A stretch of DNA of 64,000 bases from assembly GCF_900176475.1 (NCBI RefSeq), contig NZ_FWXX01000006.1, positions 1-64,000 on the forward strand, given 5' to 3'. The notes beneath the pieces were generated by a model. The model had not been told where the DNA came from. It saw nothing but the letters and a program-made list of their open reading frames with translations, and did not search any database. Made by a program: the position numbers and the translations under genes. Within the stretch, counting starts at the first letter, position 1. Every line of letters starts with the position of its first letter. This stretch comes from Tropicibacter naphthalenivorans (GTDB taxonomy: Bacteria > Pseudomonadota > Alphaproteobacteria > Rhodobacterales > Rhodobacteraceae). Of the stretch, positions 35,504 to 44,958 are shown piece after piece.

Positions 35504-35683
35504 GTGCCATCCTTGCGCTTTAACCTGAAGACGGATCAAACAGATGGGGGTTCCACCCGGCAGAGGGTCAAGAGCGCCTCGTTCACGCGCCCCCAACCGC
35601 CTGCGACCGCGCGTAAATCGGGGGCTTGGGGTTGATCGGCGCGCTGAGACGTCGGAAAACGCGACCCCGAAAGGAGCCGTGTC

Positions 35684-36481
35684 ATTCTGTTCACCCGTCG
35701 AAACGTGTTGTCGCTGATGGCGGCCGGTCTGGCTGCGCCGAGTTGGGCCGCCCCTGCCGTGACCCTGCGCCCCGAGGCCCGAGAGGTTCCGGTGGCTGGG
35801 CGGCGGTTGCCGATGTTGGCCTTTAACGGGTCGGTGCCCGGACCGGAGCTGCGCTTTGGCCAAGGCGACGTCGCGCGGATCACGCTGGACAACGGCCTGG
35901 ACGACGGGGCGCTGGTGCATTGGCACGGGCTGCGGGTGCCGAACCGGATGGACGTGATCGCCGATGTGACCGGGCCGGTGGTGATCCGTGACACGTACGG
36001 TGGGGCGGATGATCTGCTGGGCGCACTTGCGGCGGAGGGTGCGCGTCCGGTTTCCACCGCGCCGATCCCGCGCCTGCCGGCCAACCCGGTGGCGCAGCCC
36101 GGCACGGCCAGCCAAACCGCCAGCCTTGCGCTGCAAGGCGGCGCAGGCGGGGCGCCACATAAAGGCACCGGGATCTGGGCCTTGAACGACATCTCGGGCT
36201 TGCCGCGGCAGCCCCTCTTGCGTGCGCGGCGGGGCGAGACTGTCAGGATCGAGATGGTGAACCAGACGGGGTTTCCGCATGGAATGCACCTGCATGGCCA
36301 CCACTTTCAAGAGGTGGACGCATCCGGCGGGCTTGGCCCGCTTCGCGATACGTTGCTGCTGAACGCGGGGGACACGCGGTCGGTGCTGGTGGTCTTTGAC
36401 AACCCAGGCCGCTGGATGCTGCACTGTCACATGCTCAGCCATCAGGCTGACGGCATGGCCACGTGGTGCGAGGTGATTTGA
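35684..36481 (+). pseudogene. Second multicopper oxidase with deleted middle domain and ATT at the start codon
   Basis: After AAGGAG the expected start codon reads ATT (35684-35686). It is followed by LFTRRNVLSLMAAGLAAPSWA, a Tat leader. Domain 1 has ALVHWHGLRVPNRMD, but the text then jumps (near 35953) to VIADVTGPVVIRDTYGG, in the second half of the protein. The second copper motif (YxHSH) and most of domain 2 are absent. Domain 3 keeps HGMHLHGHHFQE and MLHCHMLSHQADGM. About 265 residues remain of the expected ~450. Because one of the paired histidine motifs of the trinuclear site is gone, oxidase activity is not expected, although the frame stays open. GTG at 35705 is a poorer alternative start that would cut the Tat motif. 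Confidence 0.8.
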
Positions 36482-36551
36482 CGCCGCATCACGCGCGGGC
36501 TTATGCGGGCCACGGGGCGGAGCATCGCCAGGGTCTTGGCTGGCGGCTATG

Positions 36552-36683
36552 TCAGTTTTGCGGCTGGACCCCGTCCGTCTGCACATCCCAGACGTAGGGA
36601 AACCTGCCGGTAAAATTGGCGTCGATGATGCCGCCATCACCCGCCACGAGGATGAAAACGGTCTCCTCCGTTTACTGGTTCAT
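36552..36683 (-). other. Short unassigned coding remnant
   Basis: A minus-strand frame from ATG 36683 reads MNQ, meets TAA at 36672-36674, then continues EETVFILVAGDGGIIDANFT and GRFPYVWDVQTDGVQPQN to TGA. The composition looks protein-like and the stop is shared with no other gene, but I do not recognise the family. It may be the end of a decayed gene next to the transmembrane anchor protein. Confidence 0.25.
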
Positions 36684-37280
36684 CACGGCCACGAATTATC
36701 GCGTCCACCTCGGCGACGATCCTTGCCGCCGTCACGTCGGTCTTGTCGCGGTTGCGGAAGAACCAGCCGTGGCTGCCATCGAACGCCGCCACCAACGGAC
36801 CTTCGGCCCCGGTCGATCCGCGGCCCTTTTCATAGGTGGCGTTCTGTCCGCCCCCATGGCCGTGCAGATATAGTTCACCGCGCCGCCGGTCGTGGTCATG
36901 CGGTAAAAGGCAGTCGGACCTTCGGTCATATCCATCTTCCACTTGGCGGATTCACCGGGCGCGAGCGTGAAGCTGACCTCATCGCGCTACTCCTCGGCCT
37001 GCGCTTCCTGTACGGCGGCGCTGCTTACGAAAACCGAAAAGAGGTCATCCAGCAGCGAGGAATGATCCTGGGCGGCTTCTTCGGCCAGCTGTTGCTTGAT
37101 CTCGCCCATCTCGGCCAGATCCAAGCTGCGCCCGAAGCCGGTCGGGTCGATGTTGTACTCCGCCGGGAGCACCACGGCGACGAGGATCGCCACGGCAGAG
37201 ACGGCCGCAATGGCGGTGGATTTCAGCAGCTGCGCCGTGGTCGGCAGCTCTTCGAGCGAGGGGCGTTTGGAATTGAACAT
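36637..37280 (-). pseudogene. Transmembrane anchor protein (HupE-associated), amber stop and frameshift
   Basis: The start MFNSKRPSLEELPTTAQLLKST leads into one membrane helix (AAVSAVAILVAVVLPAEY). A TAG at 36987-36989 follows QEAQAEE. The same frame continues DEVSFTLAPGESAKWKMDM and TEGPTAFYRMTTTGGAVNY, then loses one base at 36869/36870. The next frame gives LHGHGGGQNATYEKGRGSTG and EGPLVAAFDGSHGWFFRNRD, the core of a family annotated as transmembrane anchor proteins. The repaired length is about 214 residues; the last 25 residues are uncertain. Such proteins are found beside HupE/UreJ membrane proteins, as here, and their function is unknown. Confidence 0.65.
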
Positions 37281-37302
37281 GTCTTGTCCCCTTTTCGGTC
37301 GC

Positions 37303-37994
37303 TCAGGCGACGAAATAGCCGGTGATCTGGGTCCCCATGAGGATGAACCCCATGGACATCATCACCACGTTAAAACTGTAGGCCTGCGTCATGAAACGGG
37401 CCGAGCGCCGCCAGTAGTCCATGACGATGAGGATCACCGCCAGCGCCATGATCTGGCCGATCTCGACGCCGACGTTGAAGGCCAGCAGGTTGGGCAGCAG
37501 CCCGTCGCTGGCGATGTCATATTGCAGGATCTTGGTCGCCAGACCCGTGCCGTGAACCAGACCAAAGATCAGCGTCGCCACCTTGGTGTTCGGCTGGACC
37601 CCGAACCACCGCTGGTAGGCGCCGAGCTTTTCGAGCGCCTTGTAGACCACGCTGAGGCCGATGATCGCATCCACGATGTAGCTGTTGATGCCCCAGCCAA
37701 ACCAGACGCCCAGAAGCATGGTCGACGAATGGCCAAAGGCAAAGCGGCTGACGTAAATTGCCACGTCCTTCATTTTATAGAGGAATAACACTACGCCCAG
37801 CAGGAACAGGATGTGGTCATAGCCGGTCACCATGTGCTTGGCCCCGAGATAGAGGAAGGGGATCAGGTGAACCCCCAGATTTCCTGGATATAGCCCGCGT
37901 CGCCTTCGGTGACGTTATGGGCGGCGGCCTGCGTGGCAATGGCAAGCAGCATGAGGGGCAGCGCCACGCACCAGCCCGTGAGTTGGGATGTCAT
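37303..37994 (-). pseudogene. HupE/UreJ-like membrane protein, frameshifted
   Basis: A leader (TGWCVALPLMLLAIATQAAA) starts at ATG 37994 and leads to HNVTEGDAGYIQEIWG. There the G5 run (C5 at 37872-37876 on the plus strand) lacks one base. The next frame continues VHLIPFLYLGAKHMVTGYDH and ILFLLGVVLFLYKMKD through about six membrane helices with the metal-related FAFGHSSTMLLG and LVHGTGLATK motifs. The repaired length is 230 residues. HupE/UreJ proteins are thought to move nickel, cobalt or other metals. The neighbouring copper genes make another metal possible. A truncated start at 37833 could still give the C-terminal 176 residues. Confidence 0.75.
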
Positions 37995-38262
37995 GAGAGA
38001 CTCCAGTTTTGTCCGAAATAAAGGTGATCCAAGTCGGATCAGGCTCTTGGTGGGCGCAACTGTCGGCTTAAGGCGGGCGGCGACGGAATGGTCGCGGTCC
38101 CACATGACGCCAGAAGTATCCTCGGGGGCGGTTCACAATTGGTTATGACAGTCTCAAATCGCAAGACTTGCCCGTCCAAGGTCGCAGGTCGGCCCTCCCC
38201 CCCCGCCTTGACAAAGGGGATTGCGCGCAGGACCGGCCTATCGACGCTTTCAGGCGCGCGTT

Positions 38263-39824
38263 TCAAGCGTAGGCCGCGCCACTCACCTCTTGTATCCGGG
38301 TAAACAGCGCGTAGCGGGCGTCATGGCGCTCAGCGCGATCACGGTCGGGCTGGCTGACCGCGCCGCTGCGCGACATGGTCTGCATGGCGGATTGCGTGTT
38401 GGGAAAAATCCCTCCCGCCAAGCCGCCCAGCATGGCCGCCCCAAGCAGCACCGGCTCTGCGGTTTCGGGCGCAATCACGGGCTTGCCGGTGGTGTCGGCG
38501 AGGATCTGCCGCACCAAAGGCGTGCGCCCCGCCCCGCCGCTGACCGCGATCCGCTCTATCCTTGCACCGGCGGCGTCCTGCGCCTCGATGATCTGGCGCA
38601 GGCCATAGCCAAGGCCACACAGCGTCGCCAGATACAGCGCAAGCAGGCTGTCCAGACCGCGGTCCATGCCGATGCCCATGATCGTCGCCCGCCGATAGGG
38701 GTCGGCATAGGGGCCCGATTGCCAAGCACCTCTGGCACCACATGCACGCCCTCAACCATGTCCAGCACGTCGCGCTCACCGACCTGTGCCGCCAGCCACG
38801 CCGACAGCGATTGCCCGGCGGCATCGGCCAGACGATGCGCCTCTGGGGCGAAGGGGTGATGGTCGATCAACTGGTCCACGGCGGCCCCGGCGGCGCTTTG
38901 ACCGCCTTCGTTCAGCCACATGCCGGGGATCATGGCAGAGTTATACGGCCCCCAGACGCCGGGGACAAAGGCCGGATCGCGGGTTGTGGTCATCGTGCAA
39001 GAGGAGGTGCCGAACACATACCCAAGATCGGCGGTCGGATCGCCTGCTGTCCCAACGGTGCCAAGCCCCCCTGCATGTGCGTCGATCAAGCCCGCGCCCA
39101 CGGGAGTTCCCGCGATCAGGCCCATGTCGCGGGCGGCGGCCTCTATCAGGCCTTGACCCAGCGCAGTGCCTGCGGGAACCACACGGCTGCCGATGCGCTG
39201 GAAATCGCCCGCGCACAGATCCCCAAGGCCGATCTGTTCGAAATACCCCGCATCCCAGCGATTTTCGTGCCCCAGATAGGTCCACTTGCAGGTCACCGTG
39301 CAGATGGAACGCGCCAGATCGCCTGACGCGCGCCACGTCAGGAAATCGGTCAGGTCCATGAACTGCCAGGCCGCGTCATAGACCTGCGGCATGTTTTCCT
39401 TGAGCCACAGCAGCTTGGGCGTTTCCATCTCGGGCGAGATGGTGCCGCCGACATAGTCCAGCACGCCATGCTCCAGCGCGTTGATTCGTTCGGCCTGCGG
39501 CGTCGCGCGGTGGTCCATCCAGACGATGATGTTGCGATCCTCGGCCACGGGCAGGGGCGCGCCGCCCTCCCCTGGGATCACCAGCGAACAGGTCGCGTCA
39601 AAGCCGATGCCCTGTACCGCGTCCGGCTCCACCCCCGCCGCCGCAACCGCCCCGCGCACCGCCGCGCAGACCGCGCGCCAGATGTCGCCCGAGGATTGCT
39701 CGACCCGGTTGCCGGGGCCTTTCCACAGCGCGATGTCCTGCGCCGCGGTGCCATGCAGCACGCCCGAGGGGTCAAACACCCCCGCGCGGGCCGAGCCTGT
39801 GCCTACGTCAATGCCGATGAACAT
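38263..39824 (-). pseudogene. FGGY-family D-ribulose kinase-like enzyme, single frameshift
   Basis: It starts MFIGIDVGTGSARAGVFD (ATP loop of FGGY kinases). It continues with WMDHRATPQAERIN, DLTDFLTWRASGD, CKWTYLGHE and GAGLIDAHAGGLGTVG, the signature of the ribulokinase-like YpCarbK/YDR109c group. The G4 run at 38710-38713 (C4 in the gene) lacks one base after VPEVLGNRAP. The next frame restores YADPYRRATIMGIGMDR and IAVSGGAGRTPLVRQILAD to TGA. The repaired length is 520 residues. It would phosphorylate D-ribulose or a related ketopentose made by the adjacent SDR. It is the last gene of the pentitol-type operon. Confidence 0.85.
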
Positions 39825-39825
39825 C

Positions 39826-40548
39826 TTACAGGTCCACGCTGTTGGGCAGGATCACCATATCGCGGATCACCACACCTTTTTTGCGGGTCAGCATAAAGAC
39901 CACCGCCTCGGCCACCTCTTCGGGCTGCATGAGCGAGCCATTGGCCAGCGCCTCTTCCATCTTTTCCTTGGGCCAGTCGTCCAGCAGGGCGGTGACGACG
40001 GCGCCGGGCAGGACCGCGCCCATGCGGATGCCGTGCGGGGCGATCTGACGGCGGGTGCTGTGCACAGAGGCTTGGACCGCGAATTTCGAGGCGGTGTAGA
40101 TCGGCTCCCACACCACCGGAACGACGCCTGCCACGCTGGACGTGAACAGGACGTCGCCCGACTTGCGCGCGATCATGCCCGGAAGGACGGCATTCACACA
40201 GCGAAAGGCGGCGTTGATGTTGAGGTTCAGCATCCGGTCCCAGGCGTCCGGTTCGCCCTCGGCGGCGGCACCGCCCATGTAAGCGCCTGCGTTGGCGTGA
40301 AAGATGTCGAGCGGGCCGACCAGCTTTTCGATTTCCGGCACCATGGCGGACACCGCAGGCCCGTCAAAGAGGTCCAGAACCAGCGGGTGGGTGTTGTCCC
40401 CCAGCTCGGCGCAGAGCTTGGAGAGTTTGTCGCCGTCGCGGTCGATCAGCACGACCTGTGCGCCTTCGTCAAGGAGGCCCTTGGCGCAGGCCAGACCGAT
40501 CCCAGAGGCAGCGCCGGTGATGGCGGCGGTTTTATTTTGCAGTTTCAT
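39826..40548 (-). CDS. SDR-family polyol dehydrogenase
   Basis: Starting at [20 protein letters not shown] gives 240 residues. It has GAASGIG for the cofactor, LIDRDGD for NAD preference, [20 protein letters not shown] with the Ser, and YTASKFAVQ with Tyr/Lys. Two bases separate it from the kinase start. In this operon it most likely oxidises a sugar alcohol (ribitol or arabitol) to a ketopentose; this is inferred from its neighbours. Confidence 0.8.
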   Translation of the reverse strand: MKLQNKTAAITGAASGIGLACAKGLLDEGAQVVLIDRDGDKLSKLCAELGDNTHPLVLDLFDGPAVSAMVPEIEKLVGPLDIFHANAGAYMGGAAAEGEPDAWDRMLNLNINAAFRCVNAVLPGMIARKSGDVLFTSSVAGVVPVVWEPIYTASKFAVQASVHSTRRQIAPHGIRMGAVLPGAVVTALLDDWPKEKMEEALANGSLMQPEEVAEAVVFMLTRKKGVVIRDMVILPNSVDL

Positions 40549-40558
40549 AGGGTTGTCC

Positions 40559-41782
40559 TTAGGCGCGGCCATGAGAGGCACGGGAACGGCGGGCAAGGCT
40601 GTCGACGATCACGGCAATGGCCAACACGGCCCCGGTGATCATGTAGCGCAGGCTCGACGAGAGGTTCAGCAGCGTGAGGCCGTTCGAGATGGCTTGGATC
40701 ACGATGATCCCCAGCAGAGCGGACCACGCCGAGCCACGACCGCCGAACAGCGAGGTGCCGCCGATGACCGCCGCCGCGATGGCGTTGAGGTTCACGTCCC
40801 CGGTGCCCGCTTGCTGGCTGGCGGACGCCAGACGCGAGGCGGCAAAGACGCCCCCTAGAGCGGCCAGCGAAGAGCACAGCATAAAGGCGGACAGGCGGAT
40901 TTTCTTGACCGAGATGCCCGAGCGGCGCGCGGCCTCGGCGTTGCCGCCCACGGCGAACATCGACCGGCCCCAATGGGTGCGGCGCAGCGCATAGTCCAGC
41001 GCCACCACGAACAGCGTGAAGACGCCGAACATATACGGCACGCCGCGCCCCTGTTCGAGGTAGGCGACACAGGCCAGCAGCGCCACGGTGATCACGCCTG
41101 CCTTGACCAGCAAGACCGACAGGCCGGGGCTGAACAGGTTGGCGGCGCGGCGGCGCTGCATGGTTTTCAGGCCCGAATACAGCATGAATGCGCCGGGCAG
41201 GATCGCCGCGAGGTACGACAGCCACGCGGGCATAATCAGGATCTGGCCGAACTTCACCAGCGGCGAGGTGTAGGGCAGGTTGATCGAGCCGGTGCTGCCC
41301 AGCAGATAGAGTTGCAGCCCGAGCAGACCCGCGAGGGTCGCCACAAAGGACGGCATCTCGAACTTGTTGCGCAACACGCCATAGACCGCTCCGACGGCCG
41401 CGCCCGCCAAGACCGCGCCGACGATGGCGACCATCATCGGCAGGCCGGAATTGACCCAAAGCACGCCCACCAGCGCCGAGGACAGCCCCGACATGGAGCC
41501 GATGGAAAGGTCGATTTCCCCCAGTAGCAGCACGCAGACCACGCCCAGCGAGATCAGCCCGATGGCGGCGGCGTCGAACAGCAGGTTCACAAGGTTGTTC
41601 GGCGCAAGGAACACCGGGTTCAAGGTGCTGAACACCAGCGTGATCAGCGCAAGGCCGATCAGCACCGGCAACATCCCCAAATCGCCAGAGCGGACCCGGT
41701 CGATAAAGGCGCGCAGCGCGCCCGAGAGGCCTTCGTCGTGGCGGACGCGGCTGTCGGCGCGGTCGAGTTGTGCGTCAGTCAT
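40559..41782 (-). CDS. Sugar ABC transporter permease (XylH/RbsC type)
   Basis: A 407-residue, single-gene permease of the carbohydrate uptake-2 group with about ten hydrophobic segments and the conserved [20 protein letters not shown] and [18 protein letters not shown] blocks. The length matches XylH. It overlaps the ATPase gene upstream by four bases. Together with the ATPase and binding protein it forms a complete high-affinity importer. Confidence 0.88.
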   Translation of the reverse strand: MTDAQLDRADSRVRHDEGLSGALRAFIDRVRSGDLGMLPVLIGLALITLVFSTLNPVFLAPNNLVNLLFDAAAIGLISLGVVCVLLLGEIDLSIGSMSGLSSALVGVLWVNSGLPMMVAIVGAVLAGAAVGAVYGVLRNKFEMPSFVATLAGLLGLQLYLLGSTGSINLPYTSPLVKFGQILIMPAWLSYLAAILPGAFMLYSGLKTMQRRRAANLFSPGLSVLLVKAGVITVALLACVAYLEQGRGVPYMFGVFTLFVVALDYALRRTHWGRSMFAVGGNAEAARRSGISVKKIRLSAFMLCSSLAALGGVFAASRLASASQQAGTGDVNLNAIAAAVIGGTSLFGGRGSAWSALLGIIVIQAISNGLTLLNLSSSLRYMITGAVLAIAVIVDSLARRSRASHGRA

Positions 41783-42555
41783 GCGGGCTCTCCTAGTTTG
41801 CGGGCCATGCGCCGCGAGACGGAATTGTCAGTGGCGCCGGTGATGGCGGCCACGAGGTCTTGGTGGCTGGTTTCGGCGGTAAAGACGCCATTGTTCTGGC
41901 CAAGGCGCAGCACGACGATGCGGTCGGCCACGGCGCGCACGTCCTCCATGTTGTGCGAGATCAGGATCACGCCGTGCCCCCGGTCGCGCACGCGCTCGAT
42001 CAGGTTCAGCACCTCGGCGGTCTGGGCGACACCCAGCGCGGCGGTCGGCTCGTCCAGCATGATGATCTTGGGGTCGAGCAGCAGCGAGCGGGCAATCGCC
42101 ACGGTCTGGCGCTGGCCACCGGACAGCGAGGCGATGGGTTTACGGACGGATGGGATGCGCGCGGCGAGTTCTTGCAGGAGCGTCCAGGCGCGGACCTCCA
42201 TTTCGACCTCGTCCAGCGCCCAGGGGTTCAGCTCGTGCCCGAGAAAGAGGTTGGCGACGACGTCGAGGTTCTCACACAGGGCAAGGTCTTGGAAAACCGT
42301 GGCAATCCCCAGCTCCAGCGCGGTGCCGGGGCTGTCCAGCGTGACCGGCTTGCCGCACCATTCAATGCTGCCGCTGGTCGGCTGGTGCACGCCCGCAAGC
42401 GTCTTGATCAGCGTCGATTTGCCCGCGCCGTTGTCGCCGACGAGGGCCACGACCTCGCCCGCGTGCACGTCCAGCTCGATGTCCTGCAGCGCGGTCACCG
42501 CGCCAAACTGCTTGGTCACGCCGCGCAGCTTCAGGATGAGATCACCCTTTTGCAT
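41779..42555 (-). CDS. Sugar ABC transporter ATPase (single-domain, FrcA/XylG-like)
   Basis: A 258-residue ATPase with Walker A VGDNGAGKSTL, the signature LSGGQRQTVAIARSLL, Walker B IIMLDEPTAAL and the switch His in LISHNMEDV. It has one nucleotide-binding domain, as in fructose-type importers, not the fused double domain of RbsA. It stands between the binding protein and the permease. Confidence 0.88.
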   Translation of the reverse strand: MQKGDLILKLRGVTKQFGAVTALQDIELDVHAGEVVALVGDNGAGKSTLIKTLAGVHQPTSGSIEWCGKPVTLDSPGTALELGIATVFQDLALCENLDVVANLFLGHELNPWALDEVEMEVRAWTLLQELAARIPSVRKPIASLSGGQRQTVAIARSLLLDPKIIMLDEPTAALGVAQTAEVLNLIERVRDRGHGVILISHNMEDVRAVADRIVVLRLGQNNGVFTAETSHQDLVAAITGATDNSVSRRMARKLGEPA

Positions 42556-42632
42556 TCCCTGTCCTCCCCGACATTCTGGGCTTTATGAACCGAGGGCGAA
42601 ACGCCGCCCACGGTGGTCTTTTGGCGCGTGGT

Positions 42633-43663
42633 TTACTCGATCCCGAGCTTGGCGCAGGCGGCAGCGTATTCGCCGGTGCAGACCTTTGCGGCGGTCTGGA
42701 TGCCGCTGTCAAAGATCTCTGCCTTGATGTTTTCGGCGGTCACAACCGCAGGCACGAACAGCTGCGAAGGCGTGTTGTACAGCTCGGTGGTGGCTTCGGG
42801 CGTCTCGCCGCGCACCAGCTGCATGGCGACCTCGGCGGCGGCTTCGGCGACGATCTCGGAGGGTTTCGAAATGGTGTTGTACTGATCCCCGGCAATGATC
42901 AGTTGCAGCTCCGCGATGGTGGCGTCATTGCCGGTGACCGGGGGCAGGGGGTCGACGCCCGCCGCTTTCATCGCCGCAATCGCGCCGCCCGCGGTGCCGT
43001 CGTTGGCAGCCACGATGCCTTTGATTTCAGGGCCAAAACGGGTGATCTGACCGGCGGCCCACTCTTGCGCCTTGGGCGGAGCCCAATCAAGGGTGTCGAA
43101 CTCGGACAGGGTTTTATACGCCGAATTGTCCAGCGCGTCGTCGATGCCGTCGCGGATCAGGCCAGCCGCCGCGTCGGTGGGCGAGCCGTTGATCTGCAAG
43201 ACGCCTTCGCCGTCGGAAATGCCCTGCGCCTTGAGGTGATCCACGAGGCATTGCGCGATGGCGCGGCCGATGCCTTCGTTATCGAAGGAGACGTAGAAAT
43301 CCGCCGGGACATCGGGGATCGGGCGGTCATAGGCGATGACCTTGACGTCTTGGGAATGCGCGATCTGCACCAGCGCGGCGGCGGCAGAACTGTCCACCGG
43401 GTCCAGCACGACAACCTTGGCGCCCTGCGCAATAACCGAGTTGAACTGCTGCTGTTGCAGCGACACATCCGCGTTGGCGTTCTGCTAGATCACTGTGCAA
43501 TCGGGGCACAGCTTGTCCATGGCGGCCTTGAAGCCGGGAAAGTCGTGCTGCTCGTAACGGGTGGATGCCTGATCGGCATCAAAAAGGCGACGGTCGCTTC
43601 GGCATGGGCCTGTGCGGCGGTCAGCGCCAGCACGGATGCGGCGAGAATTCGGGTCTTGGTCAT
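42633..43663 (-). pseudogene. Sugar ABC transporter substrate-binding protein, frameshift and amber stop
   Basis: A signal peptide (TKTRILAASVLALTAAQAHA) at 43663 leads to EATVAFLMP. One C is missing near 43574, after which the other frame reads DQASTRYEQHDFPGFKAAMD and KLCPDCTVI. TAG at 43485-43487 then stands where relatives have Tyr (VI-Y-QNA). From there QNANADVSLQQQQFNSVIAQ, VVVLDPVDSSAAAALV and ANDGTAGGAIAAMKAAG continue to the end. The repaired length is 343 residues (ChvE/XylF-like periplasmic binding fold). It is the first gene of the operon, 77 bases before the ATPase gene. Confidence 0.82.
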
Positions 43664-43786
43664 GGTGCTCCTCCTGTCAGACCGGCCCTTTGGATGGGCG
43701 CACAGGAAGGCAGCACCGGACCTGTGGTCCGACGTCATTTGGCAATTCTCCTCCCTATGCGCCATTCTTGGGGCGCTTTTTCGATG

Positions 43787-43798
43787 GAGCAAGTGCTC
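43787..43798. promoter_or_regulatory. Candidate LacI-type operator (inverted repeat)
   Basis: GAGCA-AG-TGCTC is a perfect palindrome in the 227-base gap between the divergent transporter operon and the LacI-family gene. Further GCTC/GAGC halves follow (to about 43822). The position fits an operator; this is inference. Confidence 0.35.
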
Positions 43799-43890
43799 AA
43801 TTACCTGCTCAACCGATGGAGCGTGATTGCCGCCGCCCGCCGCACCTTTCAACGTGGGTTTTCGACAAACCTTGCACAAGAATTGAGCGC

Positions 43891-44901
43891 ATGACGGCCA
43901 GCGACGGGAATTCCTCAAAGCGGACAACGATTTACGACATCGCGGAAATCGTCGGCACCTCGCCCACGGCGGTAACCTCTGTGCTCAACGGATCGTGGAA
44001 AAAGCGTCGAATCAGCCAGAAACTGGCGGACCGCGTGCTCAAGGCCGCCGAAGAGCAGGGCTATGCGGTCAACATTCAGGCCAGCGTTCTGCGCAAGGAC
44101 AAATCGAACATCGTCGGCATGGTCATCCCGAAATACGACAACCGGTTCTTTGGCGCGATCGCCGAGCAATTCGAAGAGGCGGCGCGCGCGGCCGGGTTGT
44201 TTCCGGTCATCACCTGCACCCAGCGTGACCCCGATCTGGAAGTCGCGGCGGTGCGCGGATTGTTGTCCTATCAGGTGGATTGCCTCGTGGCCTGCGGTGC
44301 CACCAATCCTGACCGCATCGCAGAGGTCTGCGCGGCCAATGGTGTCCCGACCATCAATCTCGACCTTCCCGGAAGCCGTGCGCCGTCGATCATTTCAGAC
44401 AGTTTAATGGGCGCCTTCAATCTGACGAATGTGCTGCTGGATGCCTGCGCGCAAGAGCTGGGACAGGCAGAGCCGTTGGTGTTCATCGGGGGGCGGCTGG
44501 ACGATCACAACACCCAAGAAAGGCGGCGCGGCTTCGTCGAGGCCCATTCGGCCCGTGGCATCGACGTGCCGCCAGAGTATATCCTGACCCCCGGTTACGC
44601 CCCCGACAAGGCGCGCCATCTGCTAGAGAACCTGCCGTTCACGCCCCACGGGATTTTCGTGAATTCCACCATCACCCTCGAAGGCGTCGTGCGCTTGATG
44701 CAGTCTTTGCCCGACGCCGAGGCCGCCTCTATTCGGTATGGCAGTTTCGACTACGACCCTTTTGGCGCGCTTCTGCCGCAGACCGTTGCCATGGTGGAAC
44801 AGGATGTACCCAGCCTGATCGCCAAGCTGATGGCACAGATGCGCGACGGGGCGCAGACCCCTCAGGTGACCAAGGTGCCCTGTATCCTTCACCCCCGGTG
44901 A
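43891..44901 (+). CDS. LacI-family transcriptional regulator
   Basis: Starting at ATG 43891 gives 336 residues. The helix-turn-helix is TTIYDIAEIVGTSPTAVTSVLNGSWKKRRIS, with the hinge VLKAAEEQGYAVNIQAS, followed by a sugar-binding domain (IVGMVIPKYDNRFFGAIAEQ, CLVACGATNPD, GTINLD-like VPTINLDLPGS, PLVFIGGRLDDHN). It is intact and divergent from the pentitol transporter operon, which it probably represses in the absence of substrate. It has the TasA-like SW insertion WKKRRIS in place of the usual VSxxTR segment. Confidence 0.88.
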   Translation: MTASDGNSSKRTTIYDIAEIVGTSPTAVTSVLNGSWKKRRISQKLADRVLKAAEEQGYAVNIQASVLRKDKSNIVGMVIPKYDNRFFGAIAEQFEEAARAAGLFPVITCTQRDPDLEVAAVRGLLSYQVDCLVACGATNPDRIAEVCAANGVPTINLDLPGSRAPSIISDSLMGAFNLTNVLLDACAQELGQAEPLVFIGGRLDDHNTQERRRGFVEAHSARGIDVPPEYILTPGYAPDKARHLLENLPFTPHGIFVNSTITLEGVVRLMQSLPDAEAASIRYGSFDYDPFGALLPQTVAMVEQDVPSLIAKLMAQMRDGAQTPQVTKVPCILHPR

Positions 44902-44958
44902 GGGATGTCGCGCCTTGGGATCGCGCAAGGCCCGGCCCCGTGATGCGGCTCGCGCCCT

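Noticed and set aside
35684-36481. A genuine two-domain (small) laccase
   Set aside because: Two-domain laccases keep all four histidine motifs. Here the second HxH motif is missing while domains 1 and 3 of a three-domain enzyme remain, which indicates a deletion.
44905-44935. Hairpin GCCTTG...CAAGGC after the LacI gene as a terminator
   Set aside because: The stem is only six pairs and there is no T tract on either strand.
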